From Elymus sibiricus (Eukaryota; Streptophyta; Magnoliopsida; Poales; Poaceae), in contig CM077665.1 in the NCBI GenBank assembly GCA_039707655.1, positions 81,097,954 to 81,161,953 on the forward strand: a DNA stretch of 64,000 bases, written 5' to 3'. The notes under the pieces are model-generated. The model was not told the origin of the DNA, ran no database searches, and was given only the letters and a program-made list of their open reading frames with translations. A program made the translations under genes and the position numbers. Positions 33,166-43,411 of the stretch are shown in pieces; the stretch's first letter is position 1; every line of letters starts with the position of its first letter.

Positions 33166-33320
33166 AAGCGGTAGTACCGCTTCACACAAGCGGTAGTACC
33201 GCTTGGGCGGTAGTACCGCTTCACACAAGCGGTAGTACCGCTCGGGCGGTAGTACCGCTTCACACAAGCGGTAGTACCGCTCCGGCGGTAGTACCGCTTC
33301 ACCAAGCGGTAGTACCGCTT
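33166..33320. repeat. Array of eight palindromes GCGGTAGTACCGC upstream of the TATA box
   Basis: Eight copies of GCGGTAGTACCGC, mostly extended to AAGCGGTAGTACCGCTT, alternate with CACAC-type spacers. Each is an odd-centred inverted repeat with 6-8 bp arms. In the element's orientation the array lies roughly 130-290 bp upstream of the TATA box, within U3. The identical array in the other LTR is at about 40375-40529. Open frames here translate to repeats such as RYYRPSGTTACVK and are not genes. Confidence 0.95.
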
Positions 33321-34463
33321 ACGCGGCAGCAAAACTACTTTTGCACTTTCCAATACCTTGTGGGTTTTATCCCTTTGGCTCACATAAAGTGTTGCTGCAC
33401 CCGAACACTTCGGTAAACATCCGGAACCCCTTCCGGTGAACTCCGGAACCCTTCCAGAGATCAAAACACTATTATCACATATATCAATCTTTACCTCCGG
33501 ACTATTCCGGAGATCCTCGTCATGTCCGGGATCTTATCCGGGACTCCGAACAACTTTCGGTCACCAACATAATAACTCAATTATACTAATCGTCACCAAA
33601 CGTTAAGTGTGTAGACCCTGCGGGTTCGAGAACTATGTAGACATGACCGAGACACCTCTACGGCCAATAACCAATAGCGGGACCTGGATGCCCATATTGG
33701 CTCCTACATATTCTACGAAGATCTTTATCGGTCGAACCTCTATGTCAAGGATTCAGTTAATCCCGTATGCTGTTCCCTTTGTTCTTCGGTATGTTACTTG
33801 CCCGAGATTTGATCGTCGGTATCACTATACCTAGTTCAATCTCGTTACCGGCAAGTCTCTTTACTCGTTCCGTAATACAAGATCTCGTGGCTAACACTTT
33901 AGTCACATTGCTTGCAAGGCTCATTGTGATGTTGTATTACCGAGTGGGCCCTGAGATACCTCTCCGTCATACGGAGTAACAAATCCCAGTCTTGATCCAT
34001 GCCAACCCAACAGACACCCTCGGAGATACCTGTAGAGCACCTTTATAGTCACCCAGTTACGTTGCGACGTTTGATACACACAAGGTATTCCTCCGGTGTT
34101 AGTGAGTTGCATGATCTCATGGTCAAAGGAACAGATACTTGACATGCAGAAAACAATAGCAATAAACTGACACGATCAAATGCTACGTTTACAGTTTGGG
34201 TCTTGTCCATCACATCATTCTCCTAATGATGTGATCCCGTTATCAAATGACATCTCATGTCAATGGCTAGGAAACCTTAACCATCTTTGATCAACGAGCT
34301 AGTCAACTAGAGGCTTACTAGGGACACAGTGTTGTCTATGTACCCACACATGTATTTGAGTTTCCAATCAATACAATTATAGCATGGATAATAAACGATT
34401 ATCATGAACAAGGAAATATAATAATAACCAATTTATTATTGCCTCTAGGGCATATTTCCAACA

Positions 34464-34475
34464 GTCTCCCACTTG
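34464..34475 (-). other. Polypurine tract of the BARE1/Angela-type element
   Basis: GCAAGTGGGAGA on the - strand directly precedes the 3' LTR. Confidence 0.8.
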
Positions 34476-34513
34476 CACTAGAGTCAATAATCTAGTTCAC
34501 ATCACTATGTGAT

Positions 34514-37500
34514 TTACATTGTAATGAATCGAACACCCATGCAGTTCTGGTGTTGTTCATGTTTAGCCCTTGGAAGAGGTTTAGTCAACGGATCTGCAAC
34601 ATTTAGATCCGTGTGTACTTTGCAAATATTTATGTCGTCCTCCTTGATGTAATCGCGGATGGAATTGAAACGTCGCTTTATGTGTCTGGTCCTCTTGTGA
34701 AATCTTGGTTCCTTGGCTAGAGCAATGGCACCAGTATTATCACAAAACAGAGTCATTGGGTCAAGTGCACTAGGCACTACTCCAAGATCTGTCATGAACT
34801 CCTTCATCCAGACACCTTCCTTCGCCGCCTCCGAGGCAGCGATGTACTCCGCTTCGCATGTAGAATCTGCTACCACGCTTTGCTTGGAACTGCACCAGCT
34901 AACCGCACCCCCATTAAGAATAAATACGTATCCGGTTTGCGACTTAGAGTCATCCGGATCAGTGTCAAAGCTTGCATCGACGTAACCCTTTACGACGAGC
35001 TCTTGATCACCTCCATAAACGAGAAACATGTCCTTAGTCCTTTTCAGGTACTTCAGGATATTCTTGACCGCCGTCCAGTGTTCCATTCCTGGATCACTTT
35101 GAAACCTTCCGACCATACTTATGGCAAGGCTGACATCGGGTCTTGTGCACAGCATTGCATACATGATAGAGCCTATGGCCGAAGCATAGGGGATGACACT
35201 CATCTTTTCTCTATCTTCTGCAGTCACTGGGCATTGAGTCTTACTCAACTTCACACCTTGCAAAACAGGCAAGAACCCCTTCTTGGACTGATCCATTTTG
35301 AACTTCTTCAAAATCTTATCAAGGTATGTGCTTTGTGAAAGTCCTATTAAGCGTCTTGATCTATCTCTATAGATCTTGATGCCTAATATGAAAGCAGCTT
35401 CTCCTATGTCCTTCATTGAAAAACTCTTGTTCAAATATTCCTTTACGCTTTCCAGCATTTCTATATTGTTTCCAATCAGCAATATGTCATCCACATATAA
35501 TATTAGAAACGCTATAGAGCTCCCACTCACTTTCTTGTAAATACAAGCTTCTCCGTAAACTTGTATAAACTCGAACGCTTTGATCACCTCATCAAAACGA
35601 AGATTCCAACTCCGAGATGCTTGCACCAGTCCATAAATGGATCGCTGGAGTTTGCAAACTTTGTCAGCATTCTCTGGATCGACAAAACCTTCTGGTTGCA
35701 TCATATACAACTCTTCCTTAAGGTAACCGTTAAGGAACGCTGTTTTGACATCCATCTGCCAAATTTCATAATCGAAAAAGGCAGCTATTGCTAACATGAT
35801 TCTGACGGACTTAAGCATCGCTACGGGTGAGAAGGTCTCATCGTAGTCAACTCCTTGAACTTGTGAAAAACCCTTTGCCACAAGTCGAGCTTTATAGACG
35901 GTGACATTACCGTCCGCGTCCGTCTTCCTCTTAAAGATCCATTTGTTCTGAATGGCCTTACGCCCTTCAGGTAATACTTCCAAAGTCCAGACTTTGTTTT
36001 CATACATGGATCCCATCTCGGATTTCATGGCCTCTAACCACTTCTCGGAATCCGGGCCCATCATCGCTTCTCCATAGCTCGTAGGTTCATCGTTGTTTAA
36101 CAACATGACCTCTAAGACAGGGTTGCCGTACCACTCAGGAGCAGTACGCGTCCTTGTCGACCTACGAGGTTCGATAGCAACTTGATCCAAAGCTTCATGA
36201 TCATCATCATTAACTTCCTCTTCAGCTAATGTAGGCTCGACAGAAACAACTTTCTGCGTTGCGCTACTCTTAGGTTGAAGTAAAGGTTCAATAACCTCAT
36301 CAAGTTCTATCTTCCTCCCACTCAATTCTTTCGAGAGAAACTCTTTCTCAAGAAATGTTCCGTTTTTAGCGACAAACACTTTGCCTTCGGATCTGAGGTA
36401 GAAGGTATACCCAACTGTCTCTTTTGGGTATCCTATGAAGACGCATTTCTCCGCTTTGGGTTCCAGCTTTTCAGGCTGAAGCTTTTTGACATAAGCATCA
36501 CATCCCCAAACTTTAAGAAACGACAGCTTTGGTTTCTTGTCAAACCAAAGTTCATATGGCGTCGTCTCAACGGATTTCGATGGTGCCCTATTTAAAGTGA
36601 ATGCAGCTGTCTCTAATGCATAACCCCAAAATGATAGTGGCAAATCGGCAAGAGACATCATAGATCGCACCATATCCAATAAAGTTCGATTACGACGTTC
36701 GGACACACCATTACGCTGTGGTGTTCCAGGCGGTGTTAATTGTGAAACAATTCCACACTGTCTTAAGTGACTGCCAAACTCATAACTCAGATATTCTCCT
36801 CCTCGATCAGATCGTAGGAATTTAATCTTCTTGTTACGATGATTCTCAACTTCACTCTGAAATTGTTTGAACTTTTCAAATGTTTCAGACTTGTGTTTCA
36901 TTAAGTAAATATACCCATATCTACTTAAGTCATCAGTGAAGGTGAGAAAGTAACGATAACCACCGCGCGCCTCAATGCTCATCGGACCGCACACATCAGT
37001 ATGTATGATTTCCAATAAGTCACTTGCCCGTTCCATTATTCCAGAGAACGGCGTTTTAGTCATCTTGCCCATGAGGCATGGCTCACATGTGTCAAGTGAT
37101 TCAAAATCAAGTGACTCCAAAAGTCCATCAGCATGGAGCTTCCTCATGCGTTTTACGCCAATATGACCTAAACGGCAGTGCCACAAGAAAGTGGTATTAT
37201 CATTATCAATTCTACATCTTTTGGCATCAATGTTATGAACATGTGTATCATTACTATCGAGATTCAATAAGAATAAACCCCTTACATCGGGTGCATGACC
37301 ATAAAAGATATTACTCATATAAATAGAACAACCATTATTCTCTGATTTAAATGAGTAACCGTCTCGCAATAAACAAGATCCAGATATAATGTTCATGCTT
37401 AACGCAGGCACCAAATAACACTTATTTAGGTTCATCACTAATCCCGACGGTAATCGAAGAGCGAGCGTGCCGACGGCGATCACATCAACCTTGGAACCAT

Positions 37501-38497
37501 TTCCCACGCGCATCGTCACTTCGTCCTTTGCCAGCCTCCGTCTATTCCGCAGTTCCTGTTTTGAGTTGCAAATATGAGCAACCGCACCGGTATCAAATAC
37601 CCAGGCACTACAACGAGAGTTGGTAAGGTACACATCAATAACATGTATATCATATATACCTTGTTTGTTGTTGGCCGCCTTCTTGTCAGCCAAATACTTG
37701 GGGCAATTCCGCTTCCAGTGTCCAGTTCCCTTGCAATGAAAACACACAGTTTCTGGTTTGGGTCCAGCCTTGGGTTTCTTCACGAGAGGAGCAACTGCTT
37801 TGCCACTCTTCTTGGAGTTACCCTTCTTACCCTTGCCATTTTTCTTGAAACTAGTGGTTTTATTGACCATCAACACTTGATGCTCCTTCTGAATTTCAGA
37901 CTCAGCGGCTTTCAGCATCGCAAACAGCTCGGCGACTGACTTGTTCATCCCGTGCATGTTATAGTTCAACACGAAGCTCTTGTAGCTAGGTGGCAATGAT
38001 TGAAGAACTCTGTCAGTGATAGCCTCTGGCGGAAGGGGCATCCCTAACTCAGCCAGACGGGTGGAGTACCCAGACATTCTGAGCACGTGATCACTGATAG
38101 ACCCGTTCTCCTCCATCTTGCAAGCATAGAACTTATCGAAGATCTCATATCTCTCGATCCGGGCATTCTTCTGAAAGATAAACTTCAACTCCTGGAACAT
38201 CTCATATGCTCCATGACGTTCAAAACGTCTTTGAAGTCCCGGTTCTAAGCCATACAACATTGCACATTGAACTATTGAGTAATCATCAGAACGAGCCTGC
38301 CAGGCGTTCACAACGTCTAGAGACTCAACTGGAGCGGGTGGATCACCAAGCGGTGCATCAAGGACATAAGCCTTCTGGGAAGCCGTAAGGATAATCCTTA
38401 GATTACGGGCCCAGTCCACAAAGTTACTTCCATCATCTTTCAACTTAGCTTTCTCTAGGAACGCATTAAAATTCAGGGGTGCTACTGCGCGAGCCAT
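34514..38497 (-). CDS. gag-pol: Copia gag-pol polyprotein, intact, 1327 residues
   Basis: One open frame encodes all proteins needed for retrotransposition. Gag: residues 1 to about 290, starting MARAVAPLNFNAFLEKAK, with zinc knuckle CFHCKGTGHWKRNC near residue 255. Protease: WVFDTGAVAHICNS near residue 300, with active-site DTG. Integrase: zinc-binding HCRLGH through CEPC, catalytic core from IIHTDVCGPM through TFTDDLSRY to NGVSERRN. Reverse transcriptase: MDVKTAFLNGYLKEELYM and FLILYVDDILLIGNN with YVDD. RNase H: SQTGYVFILNGGAVSW, STCEAEYIAASEA and LFCDNTGAIALA. Length is close to the 1300-residue BARE1 polyprotein. The ATG at 38495-38497 starts MARAVAP, the usual N terminus. No stop or frameshift is seen. 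Confidence 0.95.
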   Translation of the reverse strand: MARAVAPLNFNAFLEKAKLKDDGSNFVDWARNLRIILTASQKAYVLDAPLGDPPAPVESLDVVNAWQARSDDYSIVQCAMLYGLEPGLQRRFERHGAYEMFQELKFIFQKNARIERYEIFDKFYACKMEENGSISDHVLRMSGYSTRLAELGMPLPPEAITDRVLQSLPPSYKSFVLNYNMHGMNKSVAELFAMLKAAESEIQKEHQVLMVNKTTSFKKNGKGKKGNSKKSGKAVAPLVKKPKAGPKPETVCFHCKGTGHWKRNCPKYLADKKAANNKQGIYDIHVIDVYLTNSRCSAWVFDTGAVAHICNSKQELRNRRRLAKDEVTMRVGNGSKVDVIAVGTLALRLPSGLVMNLNKCYLVPALSMNIISGSCLLRDGYSFKSENNGCSIYMSNIFYGHAPDVRGLFLLNLDSNDTHVHNIDAKRCRIDNDNTTFLWHCRLGHIGVKRMRKLHADGLLESLDFESLDTCEPCLMGKMTKTPFSGIMERASDLLEIIHTDVCGPMSIEARGGYRYFLTFTDDLSRYGYIYLMKHKSETFEKFKQFQSEVENHRNKKIKFLRSDRGGEYLSYEFGSHLRQCGIVSQLTPPGTPQRNGVSERRNRTLLDMVRSMMSLADLPLSFWGYALETAAFTLNRAPSKSVETTPYELWFDKKPKLSFLKVWGCDAYVKKLQPEKLEPKAEKCVFIGYPKETVGYTFYLRSEGKVFVAKNGTFLEKEFLSKELSGRKIELDEVIEPLLQPKSSATQKVVSVEPTLAEEEVNDDDHEALDQVAIEPRRSTRTRTAPEWYGNPVLEVMLLNNDEPTSYGEAMMGPDSEKWLEAMKSEMGSMYENKVWTLEVLPEGRKAIQNKWIFKRKTDADGNVTVYKARLVAKGFSQVQGVDYDETFSPVAMLKSVRIMLAIAAFFDYEIWQMDVKTAFLNGYLKEELYMMQPEGFVDPENADKVCKLQRSIYGLVQASRSWNLRFDEVIKAFEFIQVYGEACIYKKVSGSSIAFLILYVDDILLIGNNIEMLESVKEYLNKSFSMKDIGEAAFILGIKIYRDRSRRLIGLSQSTYLDKILKKFKMDQSKKGFLPVLQGVKLSKTQCPVTAEDREKMSVIPYASAIGSIMYAMLCTRPDVSLAISMVGRFQSDPGMEHWTAVKNILKYLKRTKDMFLVYGGDQELVVKGYVDASFDTDPDDSKSQTGYVFILNGGAVSWCSSKQSVVADSTCEAEYIAASEAAKEGVWMKEFMTDLGVVPSALDPMTLFCDNTGAIALAKEPRFHKRTRHIKRRFNSIRDYIKEDDINICKVHTDLNVADPLTKPLPRAKHEQHQNCMGVRFITM

Positions 38498-39757
38498 GAT
38501 CTACAACATAAATATAGCAAAGACAACTTAGACTATTGTTCTTAGATAATGAGTTTAGTTAATCATATTTAAAAAACTCCCACTCAAATTGACATCCCTC
38601 CGATCATTCGAGTGTAACATGATCCAAATCCACCAACTCAAGTCCGATCATCACGTGAGTTGAGGTGGTTTCAATGGTGAACATCTTCATGTTGATCATA
38701 TCTACTATATGACTCATGTTCGACCTTTCGGTCTCTTGTGTTCCGAGGCCATGTCTGTACATGCTAGGCTCGTCAAGTTTAACCCGAGTGTTCCGCGTGT
38801 GCAACATGGCTTGCACCCGTTGTATGCGAACGTAGAGTCTATCACACCCGATCATCACGGCGTGTCTCGAAACGACGAACTTTCGCAACGGTGCACACTT
38901 GGGGAGAACACAATTTATCTTGAAATTTAAGTGAGGGATCACCTTATAATGCTACCGTCGTCCTAAGCAAAATAAGATGCATAAAAGGATTAACATCACA
39001 TGCAAATCATAAGTGACATGATATGGCCATGAACTTGTGCTTTTGATCTCCATCTCCAAAGCACCGGCATGATCTCCATCGTCACCGGCATGACACCATG
39101 ATCTCCATCATCTTGATCTCCATCAACGTGTCGCCATAAGGTTGTCGCGCCGACTGTTGCTTCCACGACTATTGCTAACGTTTAGCGATAAAGTAAAGCA
39201 TTACATAGCGCTTAATGATTGACACGCAGGTCATACAATAATTAAAGACAACTCTATGGCTCCTGCCAGTTGCCGTACTCATCGACATGCAAGTCGTGAT
39301 ATTCTATACAAAACATGATCATCTCATACATCACATATATCTCATCATGTAATTGGCCATATCACATCACAACATACCCTGCAAAAACAAGTTAGACGTC
39401 CTCTAATTGTTGTTGCAAATTTTACGTGGCTGCTACGGGTTTGCAAGAACCGTTCTTACCTACGCAAAACCACAACGTGGTGTAGTGATTGCTTTTTGAT
39501 CTTCTAAAAGAACCCTCTTCATTGAACCGATTCAACTAAAGTGAGAGAGACAGACACCCGCCAGTCACCTTTATGCAACAAGTGCACGCAGCGGTAAAAC
39601 CAGTCTCGCGTAAGCGTACGCGTAATGTCGGTCCGGGCCGCTTCATCTCACAATGCCGCTGAATCAAGTATCAACTAGTAACGGCAAGCAATATGTATAC
39701 ACCCACGCCCACAACTCGTTTGTGTTCTACTCGAGATCTCATCTACGCATAGACCTA
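38498..39757 (-). other. Leader of the BARE1/Angela-type element
   Basis: This 1.26-kb untranslated stretch lies between the primer binding site and the gag start and would include packaging and dimerisation signals. No ORF of interest. Several CCGATCATCACG-like repeats occur at 38640 and 38850. Confidence 0.6.
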
Positions 39758-39770
39758 GCTCATGATGCCA
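39758..39770 (-). other. Primer binding site of the BARE1/Angela-type element (diverged tRNA-Met type)
   Basis: On the - strand TGGCATCATGAGC follows the 5' LTR after one base. It resembles the initiator tRNA-Met complement TGGTATCAGAGC but with several changes. Confidence 0.6.
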
Positions 39771-39771
39771 C

Positions 39772-41672
39772 TGTTGGGGAACGTTGCATGGGAAACAAAA
39801 ATTTTCCTACGCACACATAAGATCTATCCATGGTGATGAGCATCTACGAGAGGGAGAGTGAATCTACATACCCTTGTAGATCGCTAAGCGGAAGCGTTAA
39901 TAAACGCGGTTGATGTAGTCGAACGTCTTCGCGATCCAAATCGCCGAGCGTCCCGCGATCCAATCACGATCCTTCCGATCTAGTGCCGAACGGACGGCAC
40001 CTCCGCGTTCAACACACGTACGGCTTGATGACGCCTTCACCTCCTCGATCCAGCGAGCGATGGTGAAGTAGTGGTTGAGTTCCAGCAGCACGACGGCGTG
40101 GTGATGGTGGTGAGGAACAATCTCTGCAGGGTTTCGCCAAGCACTACGGAGATTATGACGGAGGAACTAGAGGGCTAGGGTTGCCGGCACACGGCTTGGG
40201 AAATCCTGATTTTTGCCGTGTGCTAGCCCTGCCCCTCTATTTATATGTTGAGCCTTGGGGTCTAAACTTGGAGCAAAAGCCTCCTCCGGGTCGGTTTTGC
40301 CCGCACAAAGTCGGTTTGGCCCGCAGGGAAAGAGTCCAACTCGGATCCCTGCCGAACCGTGCACAGCCGCACACAAGCGGTAGTACCGCTTCACACAAGC
40401 GGTAGTACCGCTTGGGCGGTAGTACCGCTTCACACAAGCGGTAGTACCGCTCGGGCGGTAGTACCGCTTCACACAAGCGGTAGTACCGCTCCGGCGGTAG
40501 TACCGCTTCACCAAGCGGTAGTACCGCTTACGCGGCAGCAAAACTACTTTTGCACTTTCCAATACCTTGTGGGTTTTATCCCTTTGGCTCACATAAAGTG
40601 TTGCTGCACCCGAACACTTCGGTAAACATCCGGAACCCCTTCCGGTGAACTCCGGAACCCTTCCAGAGATCAAAACACTATTATCACATATATCAATCTT
40701 TACCTCCGGACTATTCCGGAGATCCTCGTCATGTCCGGGATCTTATCCGGGACTCCGAACAACTTTCGGTCACCAACATAATAACTCAATTATACTAATC
40801 GTCACCAAACGTTAAGTGTGTAGACCCTGCGGGTTCGAGAACTATGTAGACATGACCGAGACACCTCTACGGCCAATAACCAATAGCGGGACCTGGATGC
40901 CCATATTGGCTCCTACATATTCTACGAAGATCTTTATCGGTCGAACCTCTATGTCAAGGATTCAGTTAATCCCGTATGCTGTTCCCTTTGTTCTTCGGTA
41001 TGTTACTTGCCCGAGATTTGATCGTCGGTATCACTATACCTAGTTCAATCTCGTTACCGGCAAGTCTCTTTACTCGTTCCGTAATACAAGATCTCGTGGC
41101 TAACACTTTAGTCACATTGCTTGCAAGGCTCATTGTGATGTTGTATTACCGAGTGGGCCCTGAGATACCTCTCCGTCATACGGAGTAACAAATCCCAGTC
41201 TTGATCCATGCCAACCCAACAGACACCCTCGGAGATACCTGTAGAGCACCTTTATAGTCACCCAGTTACGTTGCGACGTTTGATACACACAAGGTATTCC
41301 TCCGGTGTTAGTGAGTTGCATGATCTCATGGTCAAAGGAACAGATACTTGACATGCAAAAAACAATAGCAATAAACTGACACGATCAAATGCTACGTTTA
41401 CAGTTTGGGTCTTGTCCATCACATCATTCTCCTAATGATGTGATCCCGTTATCAAATGACATCTCATGTCAATGGCTAGGAAACCTTAACCATCTTTGAT
41501 CAACGAGCTAGTCAACTAGAGGCTTACTAGGGACACAGTGTTGTCTATGTACCCACACATGTATTTGAGTTTCCAATCAATACAATTATAGCATGGATAA
41601 TAAACGATTATCATGAACAAGGAAATATAATAATAACCAATTTATTATTGCCTCTAGGGCATATTTCCAACA
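39772..41672 (-). repeat. BARE1/Angela-type element 5' LTR
   Basis: A 1901-bp repeat nearly identical to 32563-34463, holding the promoter (TATA at 40237-40246) and palindrome array (40375-40529) that would drive the element. Confidence 0.95.
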
Positions 41673-42186
41673 GTAACAAATGCAGGAAAACTGTTCCCCA
41701 GCTCGGAGAACAGGCAGTGCAATCGATACCCCCATTGGAGGTGAGTACCGAGAAGGCGGTAACCGATGCTAATTGAAAGATGGCCCGAGAGCTAGGTATC
41801 ACTGTTGAACAACTGGGGGAAGTCCCCACTGTCACTGAGAATGAACTAGCAACGAAATATGTCCCCAGGGAACCTCTGGTCAGTAAAGACGAGGAGAAGC
41901 TTCTATCAACGCAAATGCGCAATTTGCATTAGTGGTACCAGAGAGAAATAAAGGTCGGGCGAGAGAGCCTCATGGTTAAAGTCAAGTGAGTGCATTATAC
42001 CATGAAAAAGATTTGTGGATTGAAAATGAAGAATTATTTCAGTTAATCCAACAAGACGCACTCGACAAATCTCTCATCAGTTGCTATTGTCTGTAATTGA
42101 TTTCTTTCTGTAATTTAAGTCTCTAGCGCAACTCGTTCTTTGCCTATAATTATCCTCACTATATTCTTTTGTGTTGTATTATGTAG
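41673..42186 (+). pseudogene. CACTA second gene, segment 4 (pre-protease region)
   Basis: A coherent + strand frame reads QLGEQAVQSIPPLEVSTEKA, MARELGITVEQLGEVPTV, VPREPLVSKDEEKLLSTQMR and REIKVGRESLMVKVK. It is broken by TGA near 41775 and TAG near 41931, and after a frameshift near 41986 continues LWIENEELFQLIQQDALDKS and ISCYCL. This block ordinarily precedes the Ulp1-like protease domain in CACTA ORF2 proteins. A spacer to 42186 ends in the acceptor TGTAG. Confidence 0.65.
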
Positions 42187-42187
42187 A

Positions 42188-43151
42188 ATGAAGATTTTTG
42201 AAATGAAAAGAGATGGAGTCTATGGCATTGGGTTCATTGACCCAAATACCGTTAATGAAGAGGTGTTAAATAACTTCAAACAAGACACAGAGAAAAGCTT
42301 TCTAATGTTTTTGAAGGAACTAAATACCAAACCAGAAATACTACTTCCTTACAACTTCAAGTGAGTGTCACTGTCTTGTACTACAAATTCTATTTTTGCT
42401 TACACGATGTTAAGTGTAGTTGATGAGTTATGCATGCCCGCTTATACAAACGTGTGCACAGATACCACTGGATCCTGCTAATCATTAGAGTTGACGAAGG
42501 AACTGTTGAAGTACTGGACTCACTAGGTAAAGACCCTAAAGAATACAAAAGCCTGGTTTTGATGCTCGACAGGTAATTTCAATCATTATCGCACCATGTC
42601 GGCCTCTTTAGTTCATTTCCTGATATATCAAGTAATTAATAACTCCTTTATTCATTTTCTTTGCCGGGTAGGGTTTGGGAAAATTTCATCAAAGAGGTTG
42701 TCGGTGCTTGGCAACCAGAGCTGAAATGGCGACGGACCAAGGTAATTAAGTAGTACTTGCTACGTCCGCGCATCTCTTTAATTCTAGTTTCAATACCATT
42801 ATCATGCTTGATTATTATCTGATTGAATTCTATTCTCGTAAAGTGTATGAAGCAGAAACATGGGACCAATTTATGCGCATACTACGTTTGCGAGAACATT
42901 CGCTTTATGACCGAAAGGAGCCGAGATGCAAGACATCTTTGGGTACATAAACACTATTCACATTTTTTTATCATGTTCTAATATATATATACACACAACT
43001 AATATATTCATATTGATCTCCTTCTTTAAAGATGGTGGAGATGCGGGATAGTCTCCTACCAAGGGACCGCATACGAGCACTTCAAGAGGAAATGGCGGGA
43101 TTTTTACTTGAGCAGGTCATATCTCCCGACGGAGAATACCATTTCACCTAA
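42188..43151 (+). CDS. Ulp1-like (C48) cysteine protease module of the CACTA second gene
   Basis: Five exons join without a stop: 42188-42360, 42462-42572, 42672-42741, 42844-42942 and 43032-43151, all with GT donors and AG acceptors. They encode about 190 residues. The deSUMOylase-type catalytic residues are recognisable: His in YHWILLIIR (exon 2), Asp in VEVLDSLGKD (exon 2) and Cys in TNLCAYYVCENIR (exon 4), where the usual CGYYVCE has Ala for Gly. The protein ends SPDGEYHFT with a TAA at 43149-43151. Such domains remove SUMO-like modifiers. Upstream stops and insertions mean this copy is probably not translated as part of a whole protein. Confidence 0.65.
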
Positions 43152-43382
43152 TGCCTGCATGTAATGATCTGCAAATTGTAGGATAAATTGTATATACCAA
43201 ATTGTATATATATATATATATATGTGTGTGTGTATGCATGGTCGTACGAGAAATTCTATGATATATATATGATCGGTTCTACGAGAAATTCTATTGTATA
43301 TGCATAACGCGTACAATATGTTTGAAATGAAAAAGAATCAAATGGAAAACACAAAATAAAAACGAAAAATAAACAATAAACA
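43152..43382. other. CACTA 3' untranslated and spacer region
   Basis: AT-rich, with a (TA)n(TG)n microsatellite at about 43205-43236 and no coding frame. Confidence 0.6.
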
Positions 43383-43411
43383 CTAAACCCCTAAACCCCT
43401 AAACCCCTAAA
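43383..43411. repeat. Three CCCCTAAA-like units
   Basis: AAACCCCTAAACCCCTAAACCCCTAAACC is an 8-bp repeat close to, but not the same as, the plant telomere unit CCCTAAA. It abuts the CACTA subterminal repeats. Confidence 0.85.

Larger units (their letters stand above)
32563..34463 (-). repeat. BARE1/Angela-type element 3' LTR
   Basis: On the - strand it starts TGTTGGAAATATGCCCTAGA, a hallmark of this family. It carries the TATA box at 33028-33037 and the palindrome array at 33166-33320. It differs from the other LTR near 32922 (C/T) and near 34147 (G/A). Confidence 0.95.
32563..41672 (-). mobile_element. Complete BARE1/Angela/WIS-type Copia LTR retrotransposon
   Basis: The element is flanked by a perfect GTAAC target repeat (32558-32562 and 41673-41677). 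Its LTRs, 32563-34463 and 39772-41672, are both 1901 bp, and I found two differences between them by eye. Ends are the standard TGTTGG...CCAACA. One uninterrupted gag-pol ORF, a primer binding site and a purine tract are present. Everything visible is consistent with a recent insertion that may still be capable of movement. It sits inside the CACTA second gene. The specific family name among the close BARE1/Angela/WIS group is uncertain. Confidence 0.95.

Noticed and set aside
33166..33320. Regular short repeats with spacers, considered as a CRISPR-like array
   Set aside because: Plant nuclear DNA inside an LTR; the units are palindromes with repeated, not unique, spacers and no cas genes are present.
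33028..33464. Open frames translating to repeated RYYRPSGTTACVK or AVVPLHTSGST units
   Set aside because: They are translations of the palindrome array in the LTR promoter, identical in the other LTR (40237-40673), and lie upstream of the TATA box.
43383..43411. Interstitial telomere
   Set aside because: Only three units of 8 bp rather than the 7-bp plant unit, within a transposon.
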